Shown here: positions 17,133 through 25,040 of the stretch, in pieces
Position numbering within the stretch: position 1 is the first letter of the stretch
How the letters are laid out: each line of letters starts with the position of its first letter
Assembly (NCBI RefSeq): GCF_021648825.1
Contig: NZ_JAKJHS010000013.1
Location: 1-62,269, forward strand
Direction: 5' to 3'
Source: Rhizobium halophilum
GTDB lineage: Bacteria > Pseudomonadota > Alphaproteobacteria > Rhizobiales > Rhizobiaceae
DNA: 62,269 bases
The notes under the pieces: model-generated
What the model was told of the DNA's origin: nothing
What the model saw: the letters and a program-made list of their open reading frames with translations, nothing else
Databases searched by the model: none
Program-made: the position numbers and the translations under genes

Positions 17133-18134
17133 ATGGAAGCACCCTGCAAAAAGACCTACTCGCTTTTTCCTGAAATCAAAGAGCCAAACCGTAGCGGAAT
17201 GCTACAAGTCGATGACCTACATTCGCTGTATTGGGAAGAGTGCGGCAATCCAGACGGCATCCCTGTTGTCTATCTTCATGGAGGGCCTGGAGAAGGAGCG
17301 GGCCCAAGAAAACGCCAGTTTTGGGACCCTGAGGCCTATAGAATCATCCTCTTTGACCAGCGGGGCTCGATGCGGTCTACGCCGCTCGCCGAGTTGAAGG
17401 ACAACACGACAAGCCACCTGATCCGTGACATCGAGGCTCTTCGCAGGCATCTTGACGTGGACCGTTGGCTCATCGCCGGAGGTTCGTGGGGGACGACGCT
17501 TGCGCTTGCCTATGGAGAGAGCCATCCGGAAAGATGTCTCGGTTTTCTTCTTCGCGGCGTCTTCCTTGGCACCAGCGATGAGATCGAGTGGTTCGTCTAT
17601 GGAATGCGACGTTTTTTTCCAAAAGCGTTCGAGGACTTTTCGACCTGGATCCCCAAGGAGGAGAGGGACGATCTCCTGACCGCTTACGCCAAACGTGCGA
17701 CGGCTGAGGAGCACGACCTACGGCTTGAGGCATGCCGGCGCTGGGTCACGTATTCGGGATCATGTTCTTCCCTCGAATATGATCGGGAAGCGGTTGAAAA
17801 GATGGCTGCCAACGAGACGGTGGTGCTCGCTATGGGCCGGATCGATACCTGCTATTTCAAGAACGGGATGTTTCTTGAGGACAACCAGATCCTGCAGAAT
17901 ATTGATCGGATCAGCCATCTTCCCTGCGCTATCATCCAGGGCGGGCATGACATGATTGCCACGCCCAATTCGGCTTACAGGCTTCACAAGGCTTGGCCGA
18001 ATTCAGTCATTCATATGGTTCCGGATGCTGGCCACTCTCCGATGGAAAGCGGTACCTTGAGTCGCCTGATCGAGGCGACGGAGCATTTCAAGCAGCATGG
18101 CCGGTTCGACCAGCTTTCAGAATCGGCCTCATAG
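17133..18134 (+). CDS. pip: Proline iminopeptidase-type alpha/beta hydrolase
   Basis: A 333-residue serine peptidase of family S33. It has the oxyanion motif YLHGGPGEGAGP near residue 48, FDQRGSMRSTP near residue 75 and the nucleophile elbow GGSWGTTLALAY near residue 116. IIQGGHDMIATP and a late DAGHSPME supply the acid and histidine. It removes N-terminal proline from peptides in the cytoplasm. The usual DQRGxGxS reads DQRGSMRST, a small departure. ATG 17133 lacks an obvious ribosome site, and the downstream in-frame ATG (MLQVDDLHS) would shorten it by about 22 residues. Confidence 0.82.
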   Translation: MEAPCKKTYSLFPEIKEPNRSGMLQVDDLHSLYWEECGNPDGIPVVYLHGGPGEGAGPRKRQFWDPEAYRIILFDQRGSMRSTPLAELKDNTTSHLIRDIEALRRHLDVDRWLIAGGSWGTTLALAYGESHPERCLGFLLRGVFLGTSDEIEWFVYGMRRFFPKAFEDFSTWIPKEERDDLLTAYAKRATAEEHDLRLEACRRWVTYSGSCSSLEYDREAVEKMAANETVVLAMGRIDTCYFKNGMFLEDNQILQNIDRISHLPCAIIQGGHDMIATPNSAYRLHKAWPNSVIHMVPDAGHSPMESGTLSRLIEATEHFKQHGRFDQLSESAS

Positions 18135-18335
18135 GCTCCTTTTGTGGGCGAAACCGACCCAAGGCCAGTTCGGAGCAAACCAGCAGCCGCTGGCCCGCAA
18201 TCATCATGCGTAGACGCTTGGCCGCAGATTGCCGTCGCCTCGCCTGCCAGTCGGTGGAGAAGGCGCTTAAGGTGGAGGATGCCCCGCCGTTGCGGCTGCT
18301 CCGCGTATAGGTGAGACAGGCCTGGTTCGGCAACG

Positions 18336-18360
18336 GGAACAAAAGCCGCTCTCGTCGTTT
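18336..18360 (+). promoter_or_regulatory. Candidate EcfG promoter for the SGNH-HD operon
   Basis: GGAAC at 18336-18340, a 17- or 18-base spacer and TT within TTT 18358-18360, just upstream of ATG 18386. Confidence 0.4.
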
Positions 18361-18385
18361 CAGCACCATGAAGAGGTGTCCCCGC

Positions 18386-19015
18386 ATGGTTCATGTTGTT
18401 CTTATTGGTGACTCGATCCTGGATAATGCTGCTTATGTGCCACGAGGCGGAGACGTTGCTTTCATCCTGATGAAGCAGCTTGGGGATGGTCAGGTCACTC
18501 TTCTGGCTCGTGATGGCGCGGTTATCGAGGACGCTATCGGCCAACTGAACAGTGTTCCCGATGGCGCAACCTTTCTCGTGGTCAGCGCTGGCGGCAACGA
18601 CGCCTTGCAGTCGATCGGTGTGCTGCTTGAGTCGGTACGCACGGTCGCGGAGGCGCTTGAAAAGGTGCGGGTTATCCGTGACCGCTTTCGGGATCGCTAC
18701 CGAACTCTACTCAATGAAGTGGGGCGTTATGATCGTCCCACGGCAATCTGCACTATCTACGACGTGATGCTGCCAGATCTGCAACAGCGCCGTATAGCTA
18801 ATCTTGCTCTTGGGGTGCTGAACGACGTCATCATACGCGAAGCGGCGAGGCGGGGACTGCCCTTGATTGATCTACGGGTGATGTTCTCACAGGAGCGACA
18901 CTACGCGAACGCCATCGAGCCGTCTGAACAAGGGAGCGAACTAATCGCGGCGGCCGTTGTAGAGGCGATGCACAAAGCTCCTTCAGGCAGATCAACGATC
19001 CACACCGGATTGTAA
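18386..19015 (+). CDS. SGNH/GDSL-type hydrolase
   Basis: A 209-residue esterase-like protein. The block I nucleophile motif is VVLIGDSILDNAAYV at residue 4, block III is VSAGGNDAL near residue 65, and a C-terminal segment (LIDLRVMFSQERHYANAIEPSEQG) lies where the Asp-x-x-His pair of block V is expected. The block V His is not in the classical spacing, so catalysis is uncertain. ATG 18386 follows AAGAGG; ATG 18368 is an alternative. The HD-domain gene begins 17 bases after its stop, so the two are probably co-transcribed. Confidence 0.72.
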   Translation: MVHVVLIGDSILDNAAYVPRGGDVAFILMKQLGDGQVTLLARDGAVIEDAIGQLNSVPDGATFLVVSAGGNDALQSIGVLLESVRTVAEALEKVRVIRDRFRDRYRTLLNEVGRYDRPTAICTIYDVMLPDLQQRRIANLALGVLNDVIIREAARRGLPLIDLRVMFSQERHYANAIEPSEQGSELIAAAVVEAMHKAPSGRSTIHTGL

Positions 19016-19032
19016 AGTAAGGCAACAGTGCA

Positions 19033-19542
19033 ATGCCGGATTTAGAGGAACGAGCAAAGAAGTTTGCCACCAAGGCCCACGGCTCGATCAATCAGCGACG
19101 AAAATACACAGGCGAACCTTACATCGTGCACCCCATAGCGGTGGCTGAACTTGTTAAATCCGTACCGCATACAGAGGAGATGATCGCCGCGGCCCTTCTC
19201 CATGATGTGGTTGAAGACACTCCAGTGTCGATTGATGAGATCAGAGCCGAGTTTGGCGAGGATGTCGCTGAGCTGGTTGATTGGCTGACGGATGTCTCCA
19301 GGCCCGCTGATGGTAATAGACGGGTGCGCAAGCACAGGGATCTGATGCACCTTGCAGAGGCGCTGCCGGCGGCCAAGACCATCAAGCTTGCGGACCTGAT
19401 CGACAACACGTTGACGATATCCAAACACGACCCGAGCTTCTGGAAGGTCTATCGCCGCGAAAAGGACGCTCTCCTCCAAGTCCTGAAGGAGGGTGATGCT
19501 ACCTTATGGAGAACTGCAGCGGCTCAGACGACACGACGTTAA
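19033..19542 (+). CDS. Small HD-domain hydrolase, MESH1/SAH-like (ppGpp hydrolase candidate)
   Basis: A 169-residue stand-alone HD domain closely patterned on the hydrolase half of RelA/SpoT. It has [17 protein letters not shown] near residue 20, the HD-ED motif [12 protein letters not shown] near residue 55 and KLADLIDNT near residue 117. There is no synthetase, TGS or ACT domain. Members of this type hydrolyse (p)ppGpp or related alarmones (MESH1/SAH), though some act on NADPH. It follows the SGNH gene and may be under EcfG control, linking general stress and alarmone turnover. Its 3' end overlaps the convergent zinc-finger gene by four bases. Confidence 0.8.
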   Translation: MPDLEERAKKFATKAHGSINQRRKYTGEPYIVHPIAVAELVKSVPHTEEMIAAALLHDVVEDTPVSIDEIRAEFGEDVAELVDWLTDVSRPADGNRRVRKHRDLMHLAEALPAAKTIKLADLIDNTLTISKHDPSFWKVYRREKDALLQVLKEGDATLWRTAAAQTTRR

Positions 19543-19727
19543 GCGTCACCGACGATCACTGTGATCGTTCCCGTCCCACCGCAGTCGGGACAGGTCTGGC
19601 GGCCAAGTCTGCCGGTGCCAGCGCAAGCTGGGCAGATACCCTCTGCAGCCTGCTTCGTACCGGGCGCTGTCTCGTCACCCGGCAGCAACTTTTGCGCCCC
19701 GTCGGCAGGTTGGTTGTCGCTTATCAT
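19539..19727 (-). CDS. Small DnaJ-type zinc-finger protein
   Basis: A 62-residue protein whose C-terminus has two CxxCxGxG repeats ([11 protein letters not shown] and [11 protein letters not shown]), the metal-binding repeat of the DnaJ cysteine-rich domain. The four cysteines would bind one zinc. No J domain is present. ATG 19727 is chosen because GAGGAG sits six bases before it. It could be a small chaperone-associated or metal-binding protein. It converges on the HD gene with a four-base overlap. Confidence 0.65.
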   Translation of the reverse strand: MISDNQPADGAQKLLPGDETAPGTKQAAEGICPACAGTGRLGRQTCPDCGGTGTITVIVGDA

Positions 19728-19752
19728 CGCCATCTCCTCTGACTTGCGCCAC

Positions 19753-19778
19753 AACAACGGGCGGGTAGGCGATGTTCC
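19753..19778 (-). promoter_or_regulatory. Candidate EcfG promoter for the zinc-finger gene
   Basis: On the minus strand GGAAC (19778-19774), a 19-base spacer and TT (19754-19753), 26 bases before ATG 19727. Confidence 0.35.
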
Positions 19779-19830
19779 GCCCAGATTAGATTCGTCAGCC
19801 TAGGCGCGGAGTAAGTTGAAGGTTAGGACG

Positions 19831-20151
19831 TTAAGCACGTATCCCTTTTCGGCGAAGAAGGATCCTGCGCAGGTTTCGAAGGCGCTCACCCGGCAGTTCC
19901 GGAGCGAGAAAATCATCGTCCTCCGCGCGCAGGAACAGTAGGTCAACTTCATGCGGTTCAAGATGAGCGCAAGCTCGTGCTTCCCATTCTCGTAACGCGG
20001 CGTGGTCGATTGGGCTCCCCATCATCCCCTGCAATTCGCGCAGGAGATCGACCAACCTTTGATAGCTCGTAATATTTCCGGAGAGGGGAGGCTTCAGAAT
20101 GTTTAGCCGGTCCGGCAAGGGATCGGTGCTATCGTCCGTACCCTGCATCAT
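19831..20151 (-). CDS. Conserved hypothetical, 106-residue stress-region family A (second copy)
   Basis: Same length as, and 57 percent identical to, the protein at 7929-8249, with LPDRLNILK, LREWE, EVDLLF, LPGER and a basic NLRRILLRRKG terminus. No known domain. The start ATG 20151 follows TTGAGGTGGC. The copies are on opposite strands and their flanking genes differ, so this is an old dispersed duplication rather than a tandem one. Confidence 0.7.
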   Translation of the reverse strand: MMQGTDDSTDPLPDRLNILKPPLSGNITSYQRLVDLLRELQGMMGSPIDHAALREWEARACAHLEPHEVDLLFLRAEDDDFLAPELPGERLRNLRRILLRRKGIRA

Positions 20152-20205
20152 GCCACCTCAATCGTCATTTGCCTCTCCAGGAAGATCTATACGGAAGACG
20201 GAGAT

Positions 20206-20424
20206 CTACTGGGCTTGGGCCTCGCTGTTGCCGTTGGCAAGGTCGGGATGGCTCATTTCATCGGTGATGGCGCCCGGAGGTGCGTCCTCTGTCCGCTTGT
20301 ACGGCTCTTCGAGCCTGGTTGAAGAGGTGGACGCGAAATCTTGCACATAGAAGAAGAAGGAACCCGCCGAGACTGCCAGTAGGAGAGCCGCCACGATAAC
20401 AAGGGCTTGTTTTTTCGGTCTCAT
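20206..20424 (-). CDS. Small single-pass membrane or exported hypothetical protein
   Basis: A 72-residue protein: MRPKKQALVIVAALLLAV with one hydrophobic helix (residues 6-28), then a polar, acidic tail ending NSEAQAQ. ATG 20424 follows GTGAGGCGAGTTG. There is no cysteine after the helix, so it is not a lipoprotein. Function unknown. Confidence 0.5.
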   Translation of the reverse strand: MRPKKQALVIVAALLLAVSAGSFFFYVQDFASTSSTRLEEPYKRTEDAPPGAITDEMSHPDLANGNSEAQAQ

Positions 20425-20551
20425 CAACTCGCCTCACGTCTGATGTTTGGAGGTCGAACAACGTCGGCGTGGTAGAGTTGCCTGTCGGCGAAACTTTCTG
20501 GCTCGGCGGATTGTTCAAGAGGGAAAATCCCCGAAAGTGAGGTAAACAGTC

Positions 20552-20969
20552 ATGGGTTCCAAAACCGCCTTGTTCGGGTTGATCTTACTGACGATCGTGC
20601 TCGCGCAGGTAACACCTTTTGATCTTCGTGCTTCTTCTAGTCGTTGCCGAGACGACGCAGCACGCCTTTCTCGGGCATGATTTTTCGCTGACGAACTGGT
20701 TCCTGCTTATCATCCTGCTGTTTTCACTCGACATCCTGCTATCCTACCTGAAGGATTGGTTTCCCCGGCTTGCGCTCTTCCTGGACAGCGCTCCGGCTGT
20801 GCTGATCTCCAAAGGCACGCCGGATAACCGCGCAATGCACAAGGCCCGGGTCAACCTGGACGATATCCTCGTTGCCGCCCGGCAGCACGGATTGGAGCAG
20901 CTTACGCAGATCAAGTTCGCCGTCCCGGAAGCCGACGGTAACATGAGCATCCTCCCAACTGAGTCGTAG
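20552..20969 (+). pseudogene. DUF421 (YetF-like) membrane protein, frameshifted
   Basis: From ATG 20552 the first frame encodes a hydrophobic start and the conserved AQVTPFDL of DUF421. The family's next block then continues in a different frame: IFVLLLVVAETTQHAFLG, SLDILLSYLKDWFPRL, then the small cytoplasmic domain with DDILVAARQHGLEQLTQIK. The switch is near 20615. Normal DUF421 proteins have an extra N-terminal helix that is only partly recognisable here. The second frame alone (20619-20969) would lack its first helix. Confidence 0.6.
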
Positions 20970-21070
20970 AACGTCTTCATTGACCCGAGACAAACCGCTC
21001 TTCCCGACGCGCTGGTAGTTTCAGTTCTGAACAGCCTTCTGGTACCATTGATGGGTCGAGCGCTGCCGCT

Positions 21071-21302
21071 TTGGCCAGCGGAACTAACGCGCCATCTTTT
21101 TACAAGCTGTTCCATGATCCGGAGGGCGGTGAGTTCGACAGCTTGGAGGGAGCGCGACCAGATGCCGAAGAGGCGGCCCGTGAAACACTCGCCGAAAAAA
21201 TCCTTTGGAGGGAAGTGCCGGATGCTGTTCGAGATGACGATGGAGGACGGTGAAGTGGTGTCGCGCCTGCCCTTCCGTTCCGTCCTCAACCTGGATCGAT
21301 AG
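21071..21302 (+). pseudogene. DUF6894-like small protein, frameshifted
   Basis: One frame carries FYKLFHDPEGGEFDSLEGAR and EEAARETLAEKI, matching the start and helix of the DUF6894 fold. The expected final strand is in another frame after about 21215 (FEMTMEDGEVVSRLPFRSVL), ending at TAG 21300-21302. A single frameshift separates them. Family recognition is by pattern only. Confidence 0.5.
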
Positions 21303-22383
21303 ACCTTTCCGGTTGAAGAGTAGAAACGGCAATCTCAAACGTAACGCACAGACCATCCGGTCCCCACTCCCTATCCACGGTGGCGGGGAAGCCTCTGGCA
21401 ATCGAGTCAATCAGTCTTGTGCCAAACCCAGGCGAGGACTTCCCCTCCGAACCCAGGGGACCGCCTATCTCCTTCCAGGCAAGAATGATCTGATCATCGT
21501 CGGCCTTGATCGTTATGGCTACTCGACCATCCGGGATCGACAACGCGCCGTACTTGGCAGCGTTGGTGGCCAGTTCGTGGAATAGGAGCGCAATCTTCGT
21601 TGTATTGCTCTGCGCTACAGGGAAATCAGGACCCAGCAAAGAAATGCGATGCCGCGATTCATCCTGGTACGGAGCCACGACCTTTTCCAGCAGTTGTTGC
21701 AGAGTGGCACCCTCATCGCGCTCTTGCGGCCCATCGAGGCTGGGTAGAGTCAGATCGTGAGCAGCAGCAAGTGCCGAAAGCCGCTGCCTCATCGAGTGAG
21801 CCAGCTCTGCTGGCGATACAGCGGACTTTGATGCCATGGTGATCAAGCCGCTCGTGAGAGCGAACAGGTTCTTCACCCGGTGGTGCATTTCTCCCAGAAG
21901 CAGGCGTTGCCGCTCCTCATCGCGCTTCCTTGAGGATATGTCGCGTGCAATCTTGGAAGCGCCGACTATGGTGCCGTCGCTGTCTTTTATTGGCGAGATC
22001 GTCAGCGAGATGTCGAGGAGCGAGCCGTCCTTCCGTCGACGTACTGTATCGAAGTGATCAACCTTCTGCCCAGCGCGGAGCTTTGCAAGAATGGCAGGCT
22101 CTTCATCCAAGCGATCTTCAGGAATGAGGATCGTGATCGGCTTTCCAACGACCTCTTCGGCCTGATAACCGAAGAGCTGCTCGGCACCCCGGTTCCAGCT
22201 CGTGATGATGCCGTTGATGGTCTTGCTGATGATCGCGTCTTGTGAGGACTCAACGATGGAAGCCAACAAATCCTTGGGATCGTAAGGCGCGATAGCAAGT
22301 GCGGTTGCGCCAACGACGTTTCTCCCACCGGCCTCGTTAGGAGAAGCCGAGTTCGCATCACGGATGCCGGGCGAAGATGTCAT
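21286..22383 (-). CDS. PAS-domain HWE-family sensor histidine kinase
   Basis: A 365-residue soluble kinase. A PAS domain spans about residues 40-155 (IVESSQDAIISKTINGIITS, FGYQAEEVVGK, RRKDGSLLDISLTISPI). The phosphoacceptor box GEMHHRVKNLFAL follows, then the ATPase part with HELATNAAKYGALS and LAWKE, the His and W-x-E residues that define HWE kinases. No membrane segments, so it senses a cytoplasmic signal. ATG 22383 is taken as the start. It diverges from the KaiC-like gene across 133 bases. Kinases of this class often phosphorylate PhyR or single-domain receivers in general stress signalling, and a free receiver lies at 23993. Confidence 0.85.
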   Translation of the reverse strand: MTSSPGIRDANSASPNEAGGRNVVGATALAIAPYDPKDLLASIVESSQDAIISKTINGIITSWNRGAEQLFGYQAEEVVGKPITILIPEDRLDEEPAILAKLRAGQKVDHFDTVRRRKDGSLLDISLTISPIKDSDGTIVGASKIARDISSRKRDEERQRLLLGEMHHRVKNLFALTSGLITMASKSAVSPAELAHSMRQRLSALAAAHDLTLPSLDGPQERDEGATLQQLLEKVVAPYQDESRHRISLLGPDFPVAQSNTTKIALLFHELATNAAKYGALSIPDGRVAITIKADDDQIILAWKEIGGPLGSEGKSSPGFGTRLIDSIARGFPATVDREWGPDGLCVTFEIAVSTLQPERSIDPG

Positions 22384-22516
22384 TGGTCTGTGCCCTCTTC
22401 GCTGATTGATTGAATAAGCAGTACATAGAACAGACGCAGGGGGAAAGATAGACAAGTACCGTTGCAAAACAGGCCCGTCACCCTACTGTAGTGCGGGGAA
22501 CAGGCGGGAAATTCAA

Positions 22517-23959
22517 GTGACACAATCTCTTCCGAGGATCATCAGCGGCGTAGACGGCCTTGATCAGATATTGGGCGGCGGCTTTGTCGAAGGCGCGTCC
22601 TACATTGTTCAAGGTCAACCTGGGGCGGGCAAGACCATCCTGGCCAACCAAGTGGCGTTTGCGAACGTCGGGGCAGGACGCAAAGTCTTGTACATAACGC
22701 TCTTGGCGGAGACCCACGATAGGCTCTTCCAGGTGCTGGGGACGCTGGATTTCTTCGACCGCAATCAGCTCGGAGTGACCATATCCTATGTGAGCGTGTT
22801 TCAGACGCTTCGTGACAGTGGACTGTCTGCTGTGGTCGAACTGGTGCGCAAGGAGATCGCCCGCCAAGGTGCGACGCTGCTGGTGTTCGACGGACTGCTG
22901 AATGCCAGAGACCGGGCAGACTCCCCGCTTGATGTTAAGACTTTTGTCGCGGAAATTCAGAGCCAGGCAGCCTTCGTAGGATGCAGCGTGCTCTTCCTGA
23001 CCAGCACCAGGTTCGCGGACGACAGCCCAGAACACACGATGGTTGATGGTGTCATCGAACTCCACGAGGAAGTCCCGGGGGTACGTTCGGTCAGGCGGCT
23101 TCAGGTGAAGAAGTCCAGAGGGAGCCCGGCGCTGGGAGGGCTCCACCAATTTGAGATTACATCATCCGGCGTGACCGCTTACCCTCGTCTTGAGGCGGTT
23201 CTACGAAGTCCATCTACCCAGGATGAGCCTTCGTTGGCGGCAGTAGCTTCAGGTGTCGAAGGACTGGATGAACTGCTGGGCGGCGGGCTGCCAGCAAGTT
23301 CAGTTACCTTGGTGTTCGGACCTTCTGGAGCAGGCAAGACCGCCATCGGCGTCAGCTTCCTGGCCAAGGCCAACAGAGATGAACCGGCACTTCATTTCGG
23401 GTTCTATGAGACCCCCACCCGCCTCCGGGCAAAGGCTAGGGCGCTGGGAGTGGACATTGACGGTCCTATTGACGCGGGTGATCTGGAAATCATTTGGGAG
23501 CCAATGACGGAGAACCTGCTGGACAAGCTGGGGCACCAGCTTCTTCAGGCGGTCAGACGGCGCAAGGTGAAGAGGCTTTTCCTTGACGGCTTGGGTGGCT
23601 TTCAACGTGCGGCCGTACATCAGGCGCGTATGACCGAGTTCTTCTCTGCTCTGACCAACGAGCTACGAGCACTCGGAGTCACGACGATAGCCACCTGGGA
23701 ACTCCGCGACCTGTTTGGGCCGACGCTGACGGCGCCGGGATCGGAACTATCCAGCCTGATCGACAATCTTGTCATGCTACGGCACATCGAGGCGGAGTCT
23801 CGATACACGAAGGCGCTGTCAGTGTTGAAGGTCAGAGACAGCGCCTTTGATCCGGCCATCCACGAGGTGAGCTTCGGGAACACCGGGATAAGGATCGATG
23901 TTCCGCTTCCACCGGTCGCAAACGCCGCTACGGGACTGGCAACGCCCCTTTCAACATGA
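22517..23959 (+). CDS. KaiC-like double-domain ATPase
   Basis: A 480-residue protein with two RecA-type domains. Walker A is GQPGAGKT (residues 33-40) in the first and GPSGAGKT (268-275) in the second; Walker B are LLVFDGL and LFLDGLGG. The opening IISGVDGLDQILGGGF and the repeated GVEGLDELLGGGL are KaiC signatures. Where cyanobacterial KaiC has its Ser-Thr phosphorylation pair, I read SELSSLIDN with Ser412-Ser413. Start is GTG 22517. No kaiA or kaiB is in the window. The divergent HWE kinase and the receiver gene 33 bases downstream suggest that the output goes through phosphorelay. Confidence 0.85.
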   Translation: MTQSLPRIISGVDGLDQILGGGFVEGASYIVQGQPGAGKTILANQVAFANVGAGRKVLYITLLAETHDRLFQVLGTLDFFDRNQLGVTISYVSVFQTLRDSGLSAVVELVRKEIARQGATLLVFDGLLNARDRADSPLDVKTFVAEIQSQAAFVGCSVLFLTSTRFADDSPEHTMVDGVIELHEEVPGVRSVRRLQVKKSRGSPALGGLHQFEITSSGVTAYPRLEAVLRSPSTQDEPSLAAVASGVEGLDELLGGGLPASSVTLVFGPSGAGKTAIGVSFLAKANRDEPALHFGFYETPTRLRAKARALGVDIDGPIDAGDLEIIWEPMTENLLDKLGHQLLQAVRRRKVKRLFLDGLGGFQRAAVHQARMTEFFSALTNELRALGVTTIATWELRDLFGPTLTAPGSELSSLIDNLVMLRHIEAESRYTKALSVLKVRDSAFDPAIHEVSFGNTGIRIDVPLPPVANAATGLATPLST

Positions 23960-23992
23960 CCGTGTCATATCGAGGAAACGAGAGCATCTGAC

Positions 23993-24364
23993 ATGGCCTT
24001 GATCGTAATCGCGGAAGATGAGTTTCTGATAGCAGATGTTTTGAGCATCATGCTTGAGGACGCTGGCCACCAGGTGGCAGCCGCACCGCATGGCGCCGCA
24101 GCGCTTTCGCTCGTCAAGGAGAAGCGCCCCGACCTAGTGATCACCGACTTCATGATGCCCCTTATGACAGGATTGGAATTGGCACAGGCCTTGCGGGCAG
24201 ATGAGACGCTATCAGCCATACCGATCATCCTGGTGAGTGGCGCACAGGCAAGCATCGGACGAGCACATCCTGACATGTTCGATGCCGTGCTGGACAAGCC
24301 CTACGACGAGACACGCCTCCTAAATGCGGTAGAGGGCGCTTTGGCGGGAAGGTCTACGGTGTGA
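23993..24364 (+). CDS. Single-domain response regulator (CheY-like receiver)
   Basis: A 123-residue stand-alone receiver. The acidic pair Glu8-Asp9, phospho-Asp52 in LVITDFMMP, the switch Ser in IILVSGAQ and the Lys in VLDKPYD are all present. There is no output domain, so it acts by protein contact or as a phosphate shuttle. It lies 33 bases after the KaiC-like gene and is probably co-transcribed. The HWE kinase at 21286-22383 is the obvious phosphodonor candidate. Confidence 0.85.
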   Translation: MALIVIAEDEFLIADVLSIMLEDAGHQVAAAPHGAAALSLVKEKRPDLVITDFMMPLMTGLELAQALRADETLSAIPIILVSGAQASIGRAHPDMFDAVLDKPYDETRLLNAVEGALAGRSTV

Positions 24365-24662
24365 TCGAAAGGTTCTCTGAAGGTGCAGCCAGGCCGCTGA
24401 GTTGCTTGGGAACCGTTATCACCAATTGGGCTGCGGCTTTACGCTAGCGTTTGCGGACACTGCTAATCCTCGACAGTTTGAAGCTGGCAAGCGGCTCCTT
24501 TCTCCTGATCAGCCGTTCAGGCTAAAGCGTTGGCGAGCCTGTGAATCTCGCGTGGAGAGGAAGTTTCCACGAAGGGTCGCCGGTTCGAGTCGGTTCAAGG
24601 CGGTGCACTCGTATGCAACTGCTGCGAAGTCTCATCTATCTGCTAACTACGACGTTCCGAAG
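24365..24662. other. Intergenic, nothing recognised
   Basis: About 300 bases between the receiver gene and the convergent HTH regulator. It contains a GGTTCGAGTC string reminiscent of a tRNA T-loop, but no acceptor or anticodon stem can be drawn around it. No gene is called. Confidence 0.45.
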
Positions 24663-24932
24663 CTACCGCCTACTTGTTGGTTTTCGTCCTGGCAGAAGCG
24701 GGGCCGGTGGAGCCTCTCCGTGAGCAGGTATCTCGAAGAATTCCGCGACATCAGCTGAAAGCGCCTCGGCCAATCGGTGCAGAAGATCGACAGATGCATT
24801 GTGCTTAGCACGCTCAATATCGCTGATCACCGTCCGATCTACGCTAGCGTCTACCGCCAGTTGCTCCTGCGTAATTTTCTGCGCGGAACGAAGGCGTCGA
24901 AGATTCCAGGCAATACGGGCGCGAGTGTCCAT
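24663..24932 (-). CDS. XRE-family transcriptional regulator
   Basis: An 89-residue DNA-binding protein made almost wholly of a Cro/C1-type helix-turn-helix (IAWNLRRLRSAQKITQEQL, ASVDRTVISDIERAKHNAS, LHRLAEALSADVAEFF). It is the length of a minimal dimeric repressor. No operon partner is adjacent: the LysR gene is divergent and the receiver gene converges. Target unknown. Confidence 0.8.
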   Translation of the reverse strand: MDTRARIAWNLRRLRSAQKITQEQLAVDASVDRTVISDIERAKHNASVDLLHRLAEALSADVAEFFEIPAHGEAPPAPLLPGRKPTSRR

Positions 24933-25040
24933 TGGTCATGGCCACCATCTTGCCTCGCTTTAATCCATGGGATATATCCGACATAATGACTTCTTGGCCT
25001 TCTCAGGATCCAGTGATCTGTAACGGAAGAATAAGCGCTG

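Noticed and set aside
22497..22519. GGAAC before the KaiC-like gene
   Set aside because: The -10 position would fall at the start codon itself and has no TT at the right spacing.
24590..24610. GGTTCGAGTC string like a tRNA T-loop
   Set aside because: No acceptor, D or anticodon stem can be formed around it.
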